Source: a virus. From it: a stretch of 25,421 bases of DNA. The notes below the pieces were generated by a model. That model was not told where the DNA came from. It ran no database searches and saw only the letters and a list, made by a program, of their open reading frames with translations. Location of the stretch: positions 1-25,421 of the IMG/VR virus record IMGVR_UViG_3300021961_000577. One strand, 5' to 3'. Numbering within the stretch: position 1 is the first letter of the stretch; every line of letters starts with the position of its first letter. Positions 1 through 8,285 of the stretch are shown piece by piece. The translations under genes were made by a program, and so were the position numbers.

Positions 1-128
1 CCTGCGACCGCACCACTAGGTGTTGAACTTCCTGAATGTGTTGAATTGATTGCGGAAAGTGCATTGTTCAAATCGCTTCTAAATGCAGGGAAACCCTGAT
101 TAGCGATATTCATATCATGTTGTGCCAT
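1..128 (-). CDS. Tail fibre or tail appendage protein, N-terminal fragment
   Basis: This gene is cut by the left edge, so only the first 42 residues are present. It begins MAQHDMNIANQGFPAFRSDL. The pattern (MAQHD, then IANQ, then FR-DLNNAL-AI, then a Ser/Thr/Gly-rich stretch) is one I know from the N-terminus of phage tail-fibre or fibre-like proteins, where it probably serves virion attachment. It lies 10 bases downstream of the J-like tip gene in the same direction, which suits a tail appendage encoded last in the tail module. The ATG at 128 is the first start after the preceding stop. Function is inferred from this short segment and from position; the receptor-binding part lies outside the window. 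Confidence 0.6.
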   Translation of the reverse strand, partial: MAQHDMNIANQGFPAFRSDLNNALSAINSTHSGSSTPSGAVA

Positions 129-138
129 TATTTACCTT

Positions 139-2931
139 TTAATATCCTTTCGCAATATAGTCAAATGTTTTACTAATTGCAGTACCACCACTGTTTTTAA
201 ATGTAATATCAAAACCTGATACCGACTTAGATGTTATTTCATAAAAATCACCTGTTGCCAACCCTTGTGCTGAAACACCAATAGCAGGAGTAGAAATAAA
301 GATTGGACTAAATGTAATACTTTTAGTTCCTGCACCTGATACTACATCATTCTCAGAAACTAATCTTTGAGGCATATCTGCATTAACGGATAATGCTGAT
401 ACAATCGGACTAGCTGAATTATTCAAACTATCCATAAACAATTTAAACTTAAAATATCTTCCTGTGTAATCGCCTACACTAAAGTTTCTAAATGAAGAAT
501 AAGTTGCATTATCATCTGATACTGCAATCTCTAAATGACTTCTTGCATTTACTGAAGCATCACCATCAAAGTTAGATGCTTGGTCATCAAAATTACCACT
601 GATATTATCAAACAATCTATCTCTATCGGTTGCAGTTTGGGTGATATTAGCAGTAAGTCTAGTAGTTTGAATACTACCCAAATCAATAACATTATCAAAT
701 TCGTAAGTACCACTAGAGTAAAGATTATCGTTTTGTGTGCCACCATCAAAATTTCTTGTAGTAATGTCATCAAAATTATCTGTTATATTATTATCAAATT
801 GTTCAATAGTATCTAGTATTAAAGTATTATCTATGGCTACTGTATTTGTTTTTGTACCTAAAAAATTAGGGTGTTGAGTTGAAGTTGTTGCAGTACTGAA
901 ATCACCAATAGAAGTAATGTTTGTTGTAATGATTGCTTCATTAGAAGAATAGTTGCCTAATTTATCTACTGCCTTGATTAAATAACTTCCTGTTCTTGCA
1001 GGAACTGTAATACTAGATGCAGGTCTTGATACTCTTTGAATTAAGGTGAAACTGTTTTGCCATTCTGCATTAACAGTTTGAGTCGTGAAATTAATAACAT
1101 AATGCGATAAGTCAAAATCAGGTATTGGTGTCCAAGATAAATGTGCATCACTACCTACAATATTAATTGCAAAATCTGTAACATCTGAAGGTGGTGCAAT
1201 CGCACCTACAATATCTCTAGTAGCTGATACATAACTACTCTCAATACCTAATGAATTGATTGCCTTTACTCTAACAGTGTAATTTTCTGCTGATATAACA
1301 TTTAATACTCTATGGTTTAATTGAACTGTACCTTTAGAATGTATGATGTAGTTAGCATCTGAAGTTAATTTGTATTCTACTTGATATTCTCTAACAAATT
1401 GGTCAGGTGATGCACCAATACTAATATCCATAGCGACCATGACTGTTCCGTCTGCATAAGAGATTAATTGGTCATCTAGAGTAACACTAGCTGGAGCCTG
1501 TATTGAGAATGGATTTGCTAGGTTAGTATTGGGTATATCGTTTATTTCTGTTTTTTCAGTAAATGAGTACCATGAGTTTTGGTGCTCTTGTAAAGATAAG
1601 GAGCAAGTATAGTCAGGGTTTATAGCCATACCCACCACCCTGAATGGTTTAGAGCTGAAGCCTGTGATAGTGTGTGTCACATTTACGATATCCCCTATGG
1701 CAAGGTTAATAGCTTCATAATTTGCTTTTAAATCTACTCTTAATGTATTTCTACTTCTATTAAGAATAATTTCACCAAATTCTAATGCTTGGTAAGGATT
1801 AGTAATTGTTGGTAAGTCTATTGTTGCTTCTTGTAGAAAACCACCATCAGCAGTCTTTAATGTTTGATGTTCTGCATCTGTTTCAGGATAAACAACAGTG
1901 TCTGATTGCCAATTTTTATCACTGTTAATATAATTTAATTGTACTCGGTTATATTTCTCATTCTTCTTCTCACTGACAACTTTGATTCCACCAATGATAT
2001 TATCTTCATCTAATGTTATGGAAGCAGTTCCAGTAGTCTCAACAATTAATTTATATTTACCCTGTGTATAAGGTAAGAAACCTCTCATTCCTTTAAGAAG
2101 GTCTCTTGTATTATCTATAATCTTTGCAGAAGTATCTAAAACATAATCACAAGACATAAGAGAGATTGAATCTGCTCCACTGTAAGGGGTAATTGATGTA
2201 TCGCAAATTCCACTTGCAGTGTAAAATGAGGGGATGTCAATATCTGCAATATCTATTCCTTTTCCGTATCTTGTATTGGTTAAATAATCTAATAAACACC
2301 AAGCTGGATTATTAGTAAAAACTCCTGTTGTCTCTACACTAGACACATCATAAGTAGAAACTTTCTTACCTTGAACTAATGCTTGTATTTTTGGAATACC
2401 AGTATATTTATCAGCATCCCATTCTATCTTAAAAGCACAATAGGCAATTCCACTTAAAGGTCTTGTTGCACTAGACCAGCTAGATAATTCGTTTAAGAGT
2501 GATGATTGTGATTGACCATCAGTTCCATAGAATGTTTGTAGTTGGATGGTTGTTCCAAATCTTGAATCATTGGATGTAACAGTGCCACCATTACTAAAAC
2601 TAGAACTAAAGGTAACCTCTTGGTCATCAACATATATTTTTGTAATTCCATTTATTTCACCTTCACATAATACTAATGCTCCATAGAGATAAGTATTGTT
2701 TGTTGAGGTTTCTAGAAATACACGAGTTCCACCTAATAAACGAGTGCCATAAACAACTGGCAGATGTGCATTATTAGATTGTTTATTAATTAAAACACCT
2801 TGAGCCTGTTGATTAGATAACTCATCAGAGAAATCAGGTGTTTCAGGTTTAGGTGATACCCAAGAAATAACTTTATTTGCAACAAAATTAACAGCGACTG
2901 CTTTTAATATTGGAATAATAAATCCCCACAT
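139..2931 (-). CDS. Tail tip / host-specificity protein (lambda J-like)
   Basis: A 930-residue protein at the distal end of the tail module. Lambda J-type proteins form the tip of a siphovirus tail and contact the receptor. The start (MWGFIIPILKAVAVNFVANK) has a hydrophobic segment followed by 'VVYGTRLLGGTRVF' near residue 58, typical of central tail-tip proteins. A fibronectin type III-like domain is visible at about residues 577 to 668 (APPSDV, SHYVI, YLIKAVDKLGN). Near residues 711 and 775 there are two related Asp/Asn/Phe-rich units (NFDD followed by NFDG). The C-terminal 100 residues look like a beta-rich module. The start codon overlaps the stop of the upstream gene by one base (TAATG), implying translational coupling. 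Family assignment rests on motif memory plus gene order after tape measure and two tip genes. Confidence 0.82.
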   Translation of the reverse strand: MWGFIIPILKAVAVNFVANKVISWVSPKPETPDFSDELSNQQAQGVLINKQSNNAHLPVVYGTRLLGGTRVFLETSTNNTYLYGALVLCEGEINGITKIYVDDQEVTFSSSFSNGGTVTSNDSRFGTTIQLQTFYGTDGQSQSSLLNELSSWSSATRPLSGIAYCAFKIEWDADKYTGIPKIQALVQGKKVSTYDVSSVETTGVFTNNPAWCLLDYLTNTRYGKGIDIADIDIPSFYTASGICDTSITPYSGADSISLMSCDYVLDTSAKIIDNTRDLLKGMRGFLPYTQGKYKLIVETTGTASITLDEDNIIGGIKVVSEKKNEKYNRVQLNYINSDKNWQSDTVVYPETDAEHQTLKTADGGFLQEATIDLPTITNPYQALEFGEIILNRSRNTLRVDLKANYEAINLAIGDIVNVTHTITGFSSKPFRVVGMAINPDYTCSLSLQEHQNSWYSFTEKTEINDIPNTNLANPFSIQAPASVTLDDQLISYADGTVMVAMDISIGASPDQFVREYQVEYKLTSDANYIIHSKGTVQLNHRVLNVISAENYTVRVKAINSLGIESSYVSATRDIVGAIAPPSDVTDFAINIVGSDAHLSWTPIPDFDLSHYVINFTTQTVNAEWQNSFTLIQRVSRPASSITVPARTGSYLIKAVDKLGNYSSNEAIITTNITSIGDFSTATTSTQHPNFLGTKTNTVAIDNTLILDTIEQFDNNITDNFDDITTRNFDGGTQNDNLYSSGTYEFDNVIDLGSIQTTRLTANITQTATDRDRLFDNISGNFDDQASNFDGDASVNARSHLEIAVSDDNATYSSFRNFSVGDYTGRYFKFKLFMDSLNNSASPIVSALSVNADMPQRLVSENDVVSGAGTKSITFSPIFISTPAIGVSAQGLATGDFYEITSKSVSGFDITFKNSGGTAISKTFDYIAKGY

Positions 2932-3476
2932 TATTTCTTACCCCACAAAATATCTTGTACTGTTAATCCTGCAAATTCCATTCCTTTGTCTGTAGGAAAG
3001 AATATTTGTTGTGAACCTGTATTTGTTTTTCTACCAGCTACTCTTGCAAAGTCTGAAAAGTGAGAAGTACAATTCAACACTAAATTACCTTTGTTTGTGT
3101 CTATAGAATAACTGTCTATAAATCCTTTATTAAAATTAAATGTATCTATCAAAGCATCACTAGAATCTAAGAATCCTACATCTACTGTCACTTCATCATT
3201 AGAAACAACATTGTTTAAAACAATAGAAACGAAAGAACTTTCTACTGCAGATAATTCTATTTGAAAACTAGCTACATTAATCTCTGAGCTTTCACTATTA
3301 CCACCAACACTCAATAAATGACTACTAGATGTATAAGTATTGGAATTATGAGTTATATCTTTGTAATGGTTAGTTAATCTTTGAGGAGTAGGGAATAGAA
3401 TCTCTACTAGAACTATTGGTTTGACACTCTGATTAGATAGTTCAGTTGTTAAACTTCCACTTAATCCTCTAGCCAT
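2931..3476 (-). CDS. Tail tip assembly protein, DUF2163-like
   Basis: A 181-residue protein between a distal-tail-like protein and the J-like tip protein. It starts MARGLSGSLTTELSNQSVKP and has the pattern of DUF2163/BR0599-type tail proteins: a short helical start, an 'IVLVEILFPTP' strand, 'YKDITHNSNTYTSS', and a C-terminal segment ending in DILWGKK. These proteins normally sit between the distal tail protein and J in siphoviruses and gene transfer agents and form part of the tail tip hub. No catalytic residues are evident. It shares one-base overlaps with both neighbours, so the three tip genes are probably translated together. The family name is from recognition of the sequence style, not a search. 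Confidence 0.65.
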   Translation of the reverse strand: MARGLSGSLTTELSNQSVKPIVLVEILFPTPQRLTNHYKDITHNSNTYTSSSHLLSVGGNSESSEINVASFQIELSAVESSFVSIVLNNVVSNDEVTVDVGFLDSSDALIDTFNFNKGFIDSYSIDTNKGNLVLNCTSHFSDFARVAGRKTNTGSQQIFFPTDKGMEFAGLTVQDILWGKK

Positions 3477-4063
3477 TACAGAGCCTCAATTACATCTACT
3501 TCAAATCTGAATAATCCATCTGTGCCAGTGTTAAAATCTTGAACATCATTCTGAAGTCTTACTGTAAAGGGAACTGAATCATAAGTAACTGTCTCATTAT
3601 CAGATAAAGCACTTCTTAGTGGTGGTTCAATAGTAATAGTTGCTTCTCCGTTAGAATCAGCACTAGCATCTTCAACAATCATATAAACTTTACTACCTGA
3701 GAACTTAATAAATTCTCCAGCTTTAAATGTGCCATTCATTCCATCTATATTTATAGTAGTATCTCCAGCACTATGAGAACCATTGACTAGAACTGTACCA
3801 GTTTCTGTTCCTCTAGCATTAGAGACAACTGGTGGGATAATAGAAAATGTTTCTTTTTGACTTCTCTGTTTAATAATAAAGGCATAGATAGGCATAAAGT
3901 CAGCCCTTGTCATAGGGGGGAATGAAGCTGTTAATTTCCATCTTTGACCATCTACCTGAGTAGCAAACATCTTTCCACTATCAGTAGTGGATGTAATTGT
4001 CTTTTGCTCAGATGATATATTTAAAGAGTTAAAAGCTGGACTTGTTGGAAATGTGCCACTCAT
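3476..4063 (-). CDS. Distal tail / tail tip protein
   Basis: A 195-residue, beta-rich protein encoded directly after the tape measure gene, the usual place for the distal tail protein or a lambda M/L-type minor tail protein. The N-terminal half contains 'MFATQVDGQRWKLTASFPP' and 'FMPIYAFIIKQRSQKETFSI', which I associate with distal-tail-type proteins that bind the end of the tail tube. A glycine/threonine-rich insertion (about residues 85 to 150, with DTTINIDGMNG) precedes a short closing segment (FRFEVDVIEAL). It overlaps the tape measure stop and the next gene's start by one base each. The exact subfamily is uncertain; a structural role at the tail tip is well supported by context. Confidence 0.62.
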   Translation of the reverse strand: MSGTFPTSPAFNSLNISSEQKTITSTTDSGKMFATQVDGQRWKLTASFPPMTRADFMPIYAFIIKQRSQKETFSIIPPVVSNARGTETGTVLVNGSHSAGDTTINIDGMNGTFKAGEFIKFSGSKVYMIVEDASADSNGEATITIEPPLRSALSDNETVTYDSVPFTVRLQNDVQDFNTGTDGLFRFEVDVIEAL

Positions 4064-5844
4064 TAGACTAAAGCTTCCCTTCCTTGACTATTTAAAGCAT
4101 CATTAATTAGATTAACAATGGTGCTTCTTCTATCTGTTAATAATTCGTCTATTCCTCTCGCATCTACAGTGTTGATTGTAATATTCACATTAGTAGAAGA
4201 AGATTTCATTTGATTGTTAGGAACTACAGTGCCATTGGTATTAGGCACAAAAAGCTCAGCACCTCTCTCGCCAATTAAATAGGGTTTATTAGCTTGAACT
4301 GTTCCACCATTAGCTCTACCAAAGATTCCACTAATAGCACCACCAATAGTGCTTAGAACATTAGTTGTTCCACCCATGCCACCAAATAATCTTTGTGTTG
4401 CTATTGCTAATTGTTGTCTAATAATAACAGAAGCTAAGTCTCTAAGAACACTTCTAGCAAAGTCTTTAAATGATGCTTTTCCTGTCATAACAGCATCTGT
4501 TAAATAATCAGCAAAATTATTAAATGTTCTAGATGAAAATTCATCAAATCTTCCTAAGAAGTTTGTTGCTTCTAATATAGTTCTGTTAAATACTGGGAAA
4601 TGGTCTGTATTTATTTCATCAATAATTGATGAATTGTCTTTCATTGTTTGATTAAATCTACCTAACTCTGTATTAGCTGTCTTATACCCATCAGACAATC
4701 CTTTTAGAATACGAGCTTCTTTTTCTTCTTTTTTAAAATTTTCGGCTAATTGTTTTGAATTTTGTGAGCCTATTTGTTTGAATTTTAATAATTCTGTATT
4801 GGTTTCTTCTAAAGCACCCTTGTAAAGCAATAAAGATTCTAATGATTTTTCTTCTGCTTCTCTAAATCCACTAAATCCTTCTCCAGCAGTGTTTAAGTTA
4901 TCTGCTAAAATACCTAAGTTTCTTCCAAAGGCACTTATCGCAATATCAAATTGGTCTTTTAAATTTGTGTTAAAGATATCTAATATTTTATTAGTATCTT
5001 TTATGCCTTCTTCTACAGCATCAAAGAATCCTGTGACCTTGTCTTTTCTTTCTGCTATTCTATCTATTAGTTCAGATAGTTTGATTAAACTTTCAGCAAA
5101 TAAATCAGAAAATCCACTAGCTTCGTTAAATCTACCAGCTAGATTTAGAATACTATTTCCAACAGTAACAGTAGCCTGACCAATAGTTGGAGATAATTGA
5201 CCAAACTGTGAATTAAGTTTTTCTGTGTTGTTTAATAAGGCAGTCGCAATAACATCAGAAGTAATCTTACCTTCAGAGCCTAATTTTTTTAGTTCTCCTC
5301 TAGTAACTCCTAATTGCTTTGCAAAGATATCTAATAAGGGTGGAATGTTTTCAGAAATACTTCTAAATTCATCACCTTGTAATCTACCTGAAGCAAAAGC
5401 TTGAGATAACTGTAAGAGACCAGCAGATGCTTGAACTGAATCAACACCAGCAATCGCTATAACTTTATTAACATTCTCAGTGATTTGAACTAAGTCTTGT
5501 TGTCTTAAACTGAGGTTTTTAGCTTGTAAAGCTAACTTCTGATAAAGCTCTACTGTCTCAGAAAAACCACCTCGTGTTCTTTGAGCTACTTCAAATAACT
5601 TCTCTTGAACAAAAGCAAGTTCTTGAGTTGAGTTTGTAACTAATTTTAATCTATTTTGTAAATTCTGATAAGCATTAGATAAATTTAAAAATTGCTTAAT
5701 AACAACAGAACTAGCTACTGCAACTAATATATTCTTTAAACTTAATAAGCTTTGTTTTGTGTTGTCTGTATTTTTCTTAACACTGTTGAAAGCTTGTTTA
5801 GTCCTATCATTTGCGAGGATGTCTATTTGAATTTGCTTTGCCAT
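4063..5844 (-). CDS. Tail tape measure protein
   Basis: A 593-residue tape measure protein, which sets tail length and takes part in DNA passage. Residues of about 60 to 210 match the tape-measure domain style (VQEKLFEVAQRTRGGFSE, then QLSQAFASGRLQGDEFRSI, then LGVTRGELKKLGSEG). The C-terminal part has the lambda H-type signature (FKDFARSVLRDLASVIIRQQ) and a glycine-rich end with 'ANGGTVQANKPYLIGERGAE', common in these proteins. Near residues 29 to 50 there is a hydrophobic helix. At roughly 0.15 nm per residue the tail would be about 90 nm, a short siphovirus tail (inference). The start ATG lies inside the -1 frame extension of the G-T chaperone, so tape measure translation may be coupled to frameshifting ribosomes. 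Confidence 0.93.
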   Translation of the reverse strand: MAKQIQIDILANDRTKQAFNSVKKNTDNTKQSLLSLKNILVAVASSVVIKQFLNLSNAYQNLQNRLKLVTNSTQELAFVQEKLFEVAQRTRGGFSETVELYQKLALQAKNLSLRQQDLVQITENVNKVIAIAGVDSVQASAGLLQLSQAFASGRLQGDEFRSISENIPPLLDIFAKQLGVTRGELKKLGSEGKITSDVIATALLNNTEKLNSQFGQLSPTIGQATVTVGNSILNLAGRFNEASGFSDLFAESLIKLSELIDRIAERKDKVTGFFDAVEEGIKDTNKILDIFNTNLKDQFDIAISAFGRNLGILADNLNTAGEGFSGFREAEEKSLESLLLYKGALEETNTELLKFKQIGSQNSKQLAENFKKEEKEARILKGLSDGYKTANTELGRFNQTMKDNSSIIDEINTDHFPVFNRTILEATNFLGRFDEFSSRTFNNFADYLTDAVMTGKASFKDFARSVLRDLASVIIRQQLAIATQRLFGGMGGTTNVLSTIGGAISGIFGRANGGTVQANKPYLIGERGAELFVPNTNGTVVPNNQMKSSSTNVNITINTVDARGIDELLTDRRSTIVNLINDALNSQGREALV

Positions 5845-6318
5845 TTTGTTTTTGTTTTTCCTGTGTTATTTCTAGATAAGCCATCCAATGTATAAACTCA
5901 TCAACTGACATTTCTTCAATCTCAGATGCTGTCTTATGTAATCGGTCAGCTAGTGCGTAAATACAGAATAGTTCTGTGTCAGAATTTATTTTTTTTTTAC
6001 TTCTTCATGAGTTGATGGAGTAATAATATCATTGGCTACTCTCGAGAGGACATCAGCATCAACTCCATGCATCAAATCTAATTTATCTTTTAAGGTAAAC
6101 ATTGGTTCACCTTTTTTATCCATAGCTTTCATAATGAGGACATCAGCTAGGACTGAGACATCAGATTCCGTAGTAGTCTTGAAAAGCTTTTTCTTTTCTG
6201 CGAGAGTGAAGGGTTTAGCATAAATACATTCATCACCTACTAAACCCCACTCAGGCACTTCTATAGTTTTAACTTCAAGAGATTTGAAATGCTCTTTCGC
6301 TTTATCAAGAACAGACAT
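5807..6318 (-). CDS. Tail assembly chaperone G-T fusion made by -1 frameshift
   Basis: The upstream G frame ends GTA AAA AAA AAA TAA. If the ribosome slips back one base in the A run, reading continues in an open frame of 60 further codons, beginning INSDTELFCIYALADRLHKT and ending NSNRHPRK at a TGA at 5807 to 5809. The product is about 170 residues. This fills the otherwise empty 141 bases before the tape measure gene and overlaps its first codons. In lambda and many siphoviruses the G and G-T proteins are chaperones that bind the tape measure, the T part contacting tail tube subunits. Conservation of an open, amphipathic extension in the right frame and place is direct sequence evidence; the frameshift itself is inferred from the slippery site and known biology. 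The coordinates span the fusion; the frame changes at 5989 to 5998. Confidence 0.85.
5986..6318 (-). CDS. Tail assembly chaperone, unshifted G form
   Basis: A 110-residue protein encoded between the tail tube gene and the tape measure gene, the standard site for the tail assembly chaperone. It starts MSVLDKAKEHFKSLEVKTIE and contains 'VPEWGLVGDECIYAKPFTLAEKKK', a pattern common in gpG-type proteins, where the E-W-G motif and the F-T-L segment follow a short helical start. It ends in three lysines encoded by the slippery A run, immediately followed by TAA. In related phages the short form greatly exceeds the frameshifted form, and both are absent from the finished virion. The ATG at 6318 is the first in frame, 14 bases after the tail tube stop codon. 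Confidence in the role comes mainly from position and the -1 extension. Confidence 0.85.
   Translation of the reverse strand: MSVLDKAKEHFKSLEVKTIEVPEWGLVGDECIYAKPFTLAEKKKLFKTTTESDVSVLADVLIMKAMDKKGEPMFTLKDKLDLMHGVDADVLSRVANDIITPSTHEEVKKK
5989..5998 (-). promoter_or_regulatory. Slippery sequence for -1 ribosomal frameshift
   Basis: On the minus strand ten consecutive A residues follow GT, giving zero-frame codons GTA AAA AAA AAA and then the stop TAA. This contains the heptamer A AAA AAA in the correct phase for tandem -1 slippage, with a stop codon immediately after it. The -1 frame stays open for 60 codons. I did not find a convincing downstream hairpin or an upstream Shine-Dalgarno-like stimulator by eye, though long A runs can act alone. 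Transcriptional slippage on the same A run could also produce the fusion. Confidence 0.82.
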
Positions 6319-6332
6319 ACAAAATTAATATA

Positions 6333-6722
6333 TTAAACTGTTGTCTCTGTCAATGCTCCTGAACCTTGAAAGCTATATTCAGCTTCTACCATACCATCAA
6401 AACTAGAGTTAATAGTTTTACCAGTTACTAATGCAGTACCTGAATAGTATGTATCACCTGATGCGTTTCCTTCAGGATATAGTTTTAAAGTTACTTCTGC
6501 ACCTACATCAAATCCACCTTGACCATTGGTATCGGTTTCATCCCAAAATGCTGATACAGTTGCTGTAAATTGTTTTAGTCCTGCTTTGAAGGTTCTGCTT
6601 GAATCACCCATAGAAGTATCTTCTATAGTGTCCATAGTCTCATCTACTGAAAAGCTTCGGACTTCTGCTACCTGATTAGTGTTGTTATAAATTACACCTT
6701 CACTACCTGTGTGTGTTGCCAT
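6333..6722 (-). CDS. Major tail (tube) protein
   Basis: A 129-residue protein just upstream of the chaperone genes, where the major tail tube subunit is expected. The sequence has tail-tube features: 'VAEVRSFSVDETMDTIEDTS' followed by 'FKAGLKQFTATVSAFWDETD', then 'DVGAEVTLKLYPEG', a 'YYSGTALVTGKTI' strand and a C-terminal 'EAEYSFQGSGALTE'. The pattern 'SFQGSG' near the end of a beta-sandwich subunit is common to siphovirus tube proteins. It is shorter than lambda V but close to other compact tube proteins. The start ATG at 6722 follows a Shine-Dalgarno-like AAAGGAGA about six bases upstream, stronger than most in this operon, as expected for an abundant structural protein. Confidence 0.82.
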   Translation of the reverse strand: MATHTGSEGVIYNNTNQVAEVRSFSVDETMDTIEDTSMGDSSRTFKAGLKQFTATVSAFWDETDTNGQGGFDVGAEVTLKLYPEGNASGDTYYSGTALVTGKTINSSFDGMVEAEYSFQGSGALTETTV

Positions 6723-6724
6723 TG

Positions 6725-6925
6725 TTATTCATTCTCCTTTTGTATGTCGTTTTCTTCTTTTAGATATTCACCAATTGGGTCTAAGATTTCTTCTTTCTTC
6801 TTAGACTTTTTTGGTTTAGGTTGTTCTTTGTTTTCAGACCATCCATTATTAAGATACTTGGTTAAATGCTCCACAAATATCTCAATCTCGCTGTCTCCTT
6901 TATAGAGACGAATCCTATTGCTCAT
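6725..6925 (-). CDS. Small hydrophilic protein between tail terminator and tail tube
   Basis: I do not recognise this 66-residue protein. The N-terminal half (MSNRIRLYKGDSEIEIFVEH) looks folded, while the C-terminal half is lysine/glutamate-rich (PKPKKSKKKEEI) and probably flexible. It starts with an ATGA overlap with the stop of the tail terminator gene and ends three bases before the tail tube start, so it is a genuine member of the tail operon. A plus-strand reading frame covering the same bases (6711 to 6905) is a shadow. A role in tail assembly is inferred from position only. Confidence 0.68.
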   Translation of the reverse strand: MSNRIRLYKGDSEIEIFVEHLTKYLNNGWSENKEQPKPKKSKKKEEILDPIGEYLKEENDIQKENE

Positions 6926-7362
6926 GTATTACCTCTCGTAAATTGATAAGTCACTCTGACAGTCATGTTAATTCCACCATAAGGAAAGATAGTTCCTTCA
7001 TCTGAAGAAACTGCAATAACCTGAGTGTCTAATGCATTACCATTTCTAGTTCTATCAGCATCTAAAGCTTCTTCTATAGCTTCAATCAACTGATTTCTTT
7101 TTGTATCTATGTTTGTATCAGTTCCTTTGACATAACCTACAACAACATAATCTATTCTGCCTTCTCTCTTTGTAGAACTGTCACCAATTGTAACATCATT
7201 TCTTTCTTCGTCTCCTGAGGAAATATAGACTGCTGGAAATTGCTGTTCAGAAATTTCATCAGGTTGAAAAGGTTCTCTTGTAATCTTCTTGAGTTCAACT
7301 GGACTGGTCATAGCATCTAATACTGTAATAATATTACTGGCTATGTTTTCTCTATAACTCAT
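6922..7362 (-). CDS. Tail terminator / tail completion protein
   Basis: A 146-residue protein placed between a HK97 gp10-like connector and the tail tube, the usual site of the tail terminator (lambda U or SPP1 gp17 type). The start has a helix (MSYRENIASNIITVLDAMTS), followed by 'FPAVYISSGDEERND', then 'REGRIDYVVVGYVKGTD' and a helix 'KRNQLIEAIEEALDADRTRN', ending in a beta strand 'GINMTVRVTYQFTRG'. This helix-strand-helix order with a final 'V.V.Y.F' strand is typical of tail terminators, which cap the tube and join it to the head. It starts directly after the preceding gene's stop and ends with an ATGA overlap to the next gene. Confidence 0.7.
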   Translation of the reverse strand: MSYRENIASNIITVLDAMTSPVELKKITREPFQPDEISEQQFPAVYISSGDEERNDVTIGDSSTKREGRIDYVVVGYVKGTDTNIDTKRNQLIEAIEEALDADRTRNGNALDTQVIAVSSDEGTIFPYGGINMTVRVTYQFTRGNT

Positions 7363-7800
7363 TTAAACTCCTAATTCTTTTAATAATCTATCTACAAAAA
7401 TATCTGCTATTCTTGTTTCTTCTTTAGTGCCAATAGAGAAGAATGGTCTCTTTTTGTCATTCCCTAGTGCTTTAATTCCTTCAGCATTTCTAGTGAAAAA
7501 GATTCTACCTCTAGAAGCTGTTGCATCTACAGTCATAGCTCCTAACATCTGTCCACTAACTTTCAAGTCAGGTCTTAAAGGAGCTCCTATTGACCTTCTA
7601 AACTCTCTGTATTCAGGTGTATAAGGAACAAAGCTTCTTCCTTGATAGTCTAATCCTTTAAGAGTTCTTCTACTAATGTTTTGTCTTTGAAATAAAGATG
7701 CTTCTAATAAACTCTTTTGAATTGCTTGTGATTTTCTTACTTTAATTCTATCAAAGAATCTCTTTAATTGTTCATCTCTGATTTTGACATTGATTTCCAT
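7363..7800 (-). CDS. Head-tail joining protein, HK97 gp10 / virion morphogenesis type
   Basis: A 145-residue basic protein. The helix 'IQKSLLEASLFQRQNISRRTL' followed by 'GLDYQGRSFVPYTPEYREFR' and 'LKVSGQMLGAMTV' matches the style of phage virion morphogenesis and HK97 gp10-like proteins: subunits become linked near 'G..F.PYTP' and a later 'L..SG.M...' motif. The C-terminal segment (RPFFSIGTKEETRIADIFVD) is also typical. These proteins help attach the tail to the connector or complete the tail end. It starts exactly one base before the preceding gene's stop region and is followed immediately by the tail terminator gene. The family call is from motif recognition and gene order. Confidence 0.72.
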   Translation of the reverse strand: MEINVKIRDEQLKRFFDRIKVRKSQAIQKSLLEASLFQRQNISRRTLKGLDYQGRSFVPYTPEYREFRRSIGAPLRPDLKVSGQMLGAMTVDATASRGRIFFTRNAEGIKALGNDKKRPFFSIGTKEETRIADIFVDRLLKELGV

Positions 7801-8253
7801 TTATCTCACTAATCTAAGTGAATGTATAGCTTCTTTCTCATCATTTTGAATGGTTGAATCACCATCATCATCATATTCTACCCCATCAAATAAAATTTGT
7901 TGGAACTCTTTTTCAAACTTTTCATTATAGAATTTAATCATCACTTGGAATCTATCTTCTTGTCCTTCAGGATTAAATCTAGTTAGTTTAGGAAGTGCAT
8001 ATTCTGATAATACTCTATAGACAGCACATCTAGTAAATTGAGATTCAGTTAATTTAGTGGCATCCATTTCTTCAGGCACAAGTCTAGAGATATCTCTATA
8101 ATCTCTGTTCTTATATCTTTCCCACCAATCAATTCTTAATCTTCTTTCAATATCTGCTTGAGCCTTCGCATGTTCAGAGGAAAAAGAAGCAATCCCAAAA
8201 TCTAATATATCAGGAACATAAGCTTGAAGGTCAGAATCTGTGGACATAGCCAT
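7801..8253 (-). CDS. Head-tail connector (head completion / adaptor) protein
   Basis: A 150-residue acidic protein directly downstream of the major capsid gene, the position of SPP1 gp15- or HK97 gp6-like adaptors that sit under the portal. It is largely helical: 'AKAQADIERRLRIDWWERYK' is followed by 'TESQFTRCAVYRVLSEYALP' and 'QVMIKFYNEKFEKEFQQILF', the three-helix layout typical of such adaptors. It starts at an ATG preceded by AAGGAGA, but an alternative ATG lies two codons later. It is separated from the capsid gene by a strong hairpin terminator, so it may be made at a lower level than capsid. Family identity is moderately sure. Confidence 0.65.
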   Translation of the reverse strand: MAMSTDSDLQAYVPDILDFGIASFSSEHAKAQADIERRLRIDWWERYKNRDYRDISRLVPEEMDATKLTESQFTRCAVYRVLSEYALPKLTRFNPEGQEDRFQVMIKFYNEKFEKEFQQILFDGVEYDDDGDSTIQNDEKEAIHSLRLVR

Positions 8254-8285
8254 AATAATAAATCTCCTTTGTGAAACTGGTTAAA

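Noticed and set aside
549-816. Reading frames on both strands (549 to 773 minus, 580 to 816 plus) inside the tip protein gene
   Set aside because: They lie fully within the 930-codon gene, have low-complexity hydrophobic translations and no ribosome binding site.
4889-5179. Plus-strand 96-codon frame inside the tape measure gene
   Set aside because: Antisense shadow of the tape measure; composition mirrors the opposite strand and there is no start signal.
6711-6905. Plus-strand 64-codon frame antisense to the 66-residue tail gene
   Set aside because: Cys/Ser/Phe-rich translation is what the complement of Lys/Glu codons gives; the minus-strand gene is coupled on both sides.
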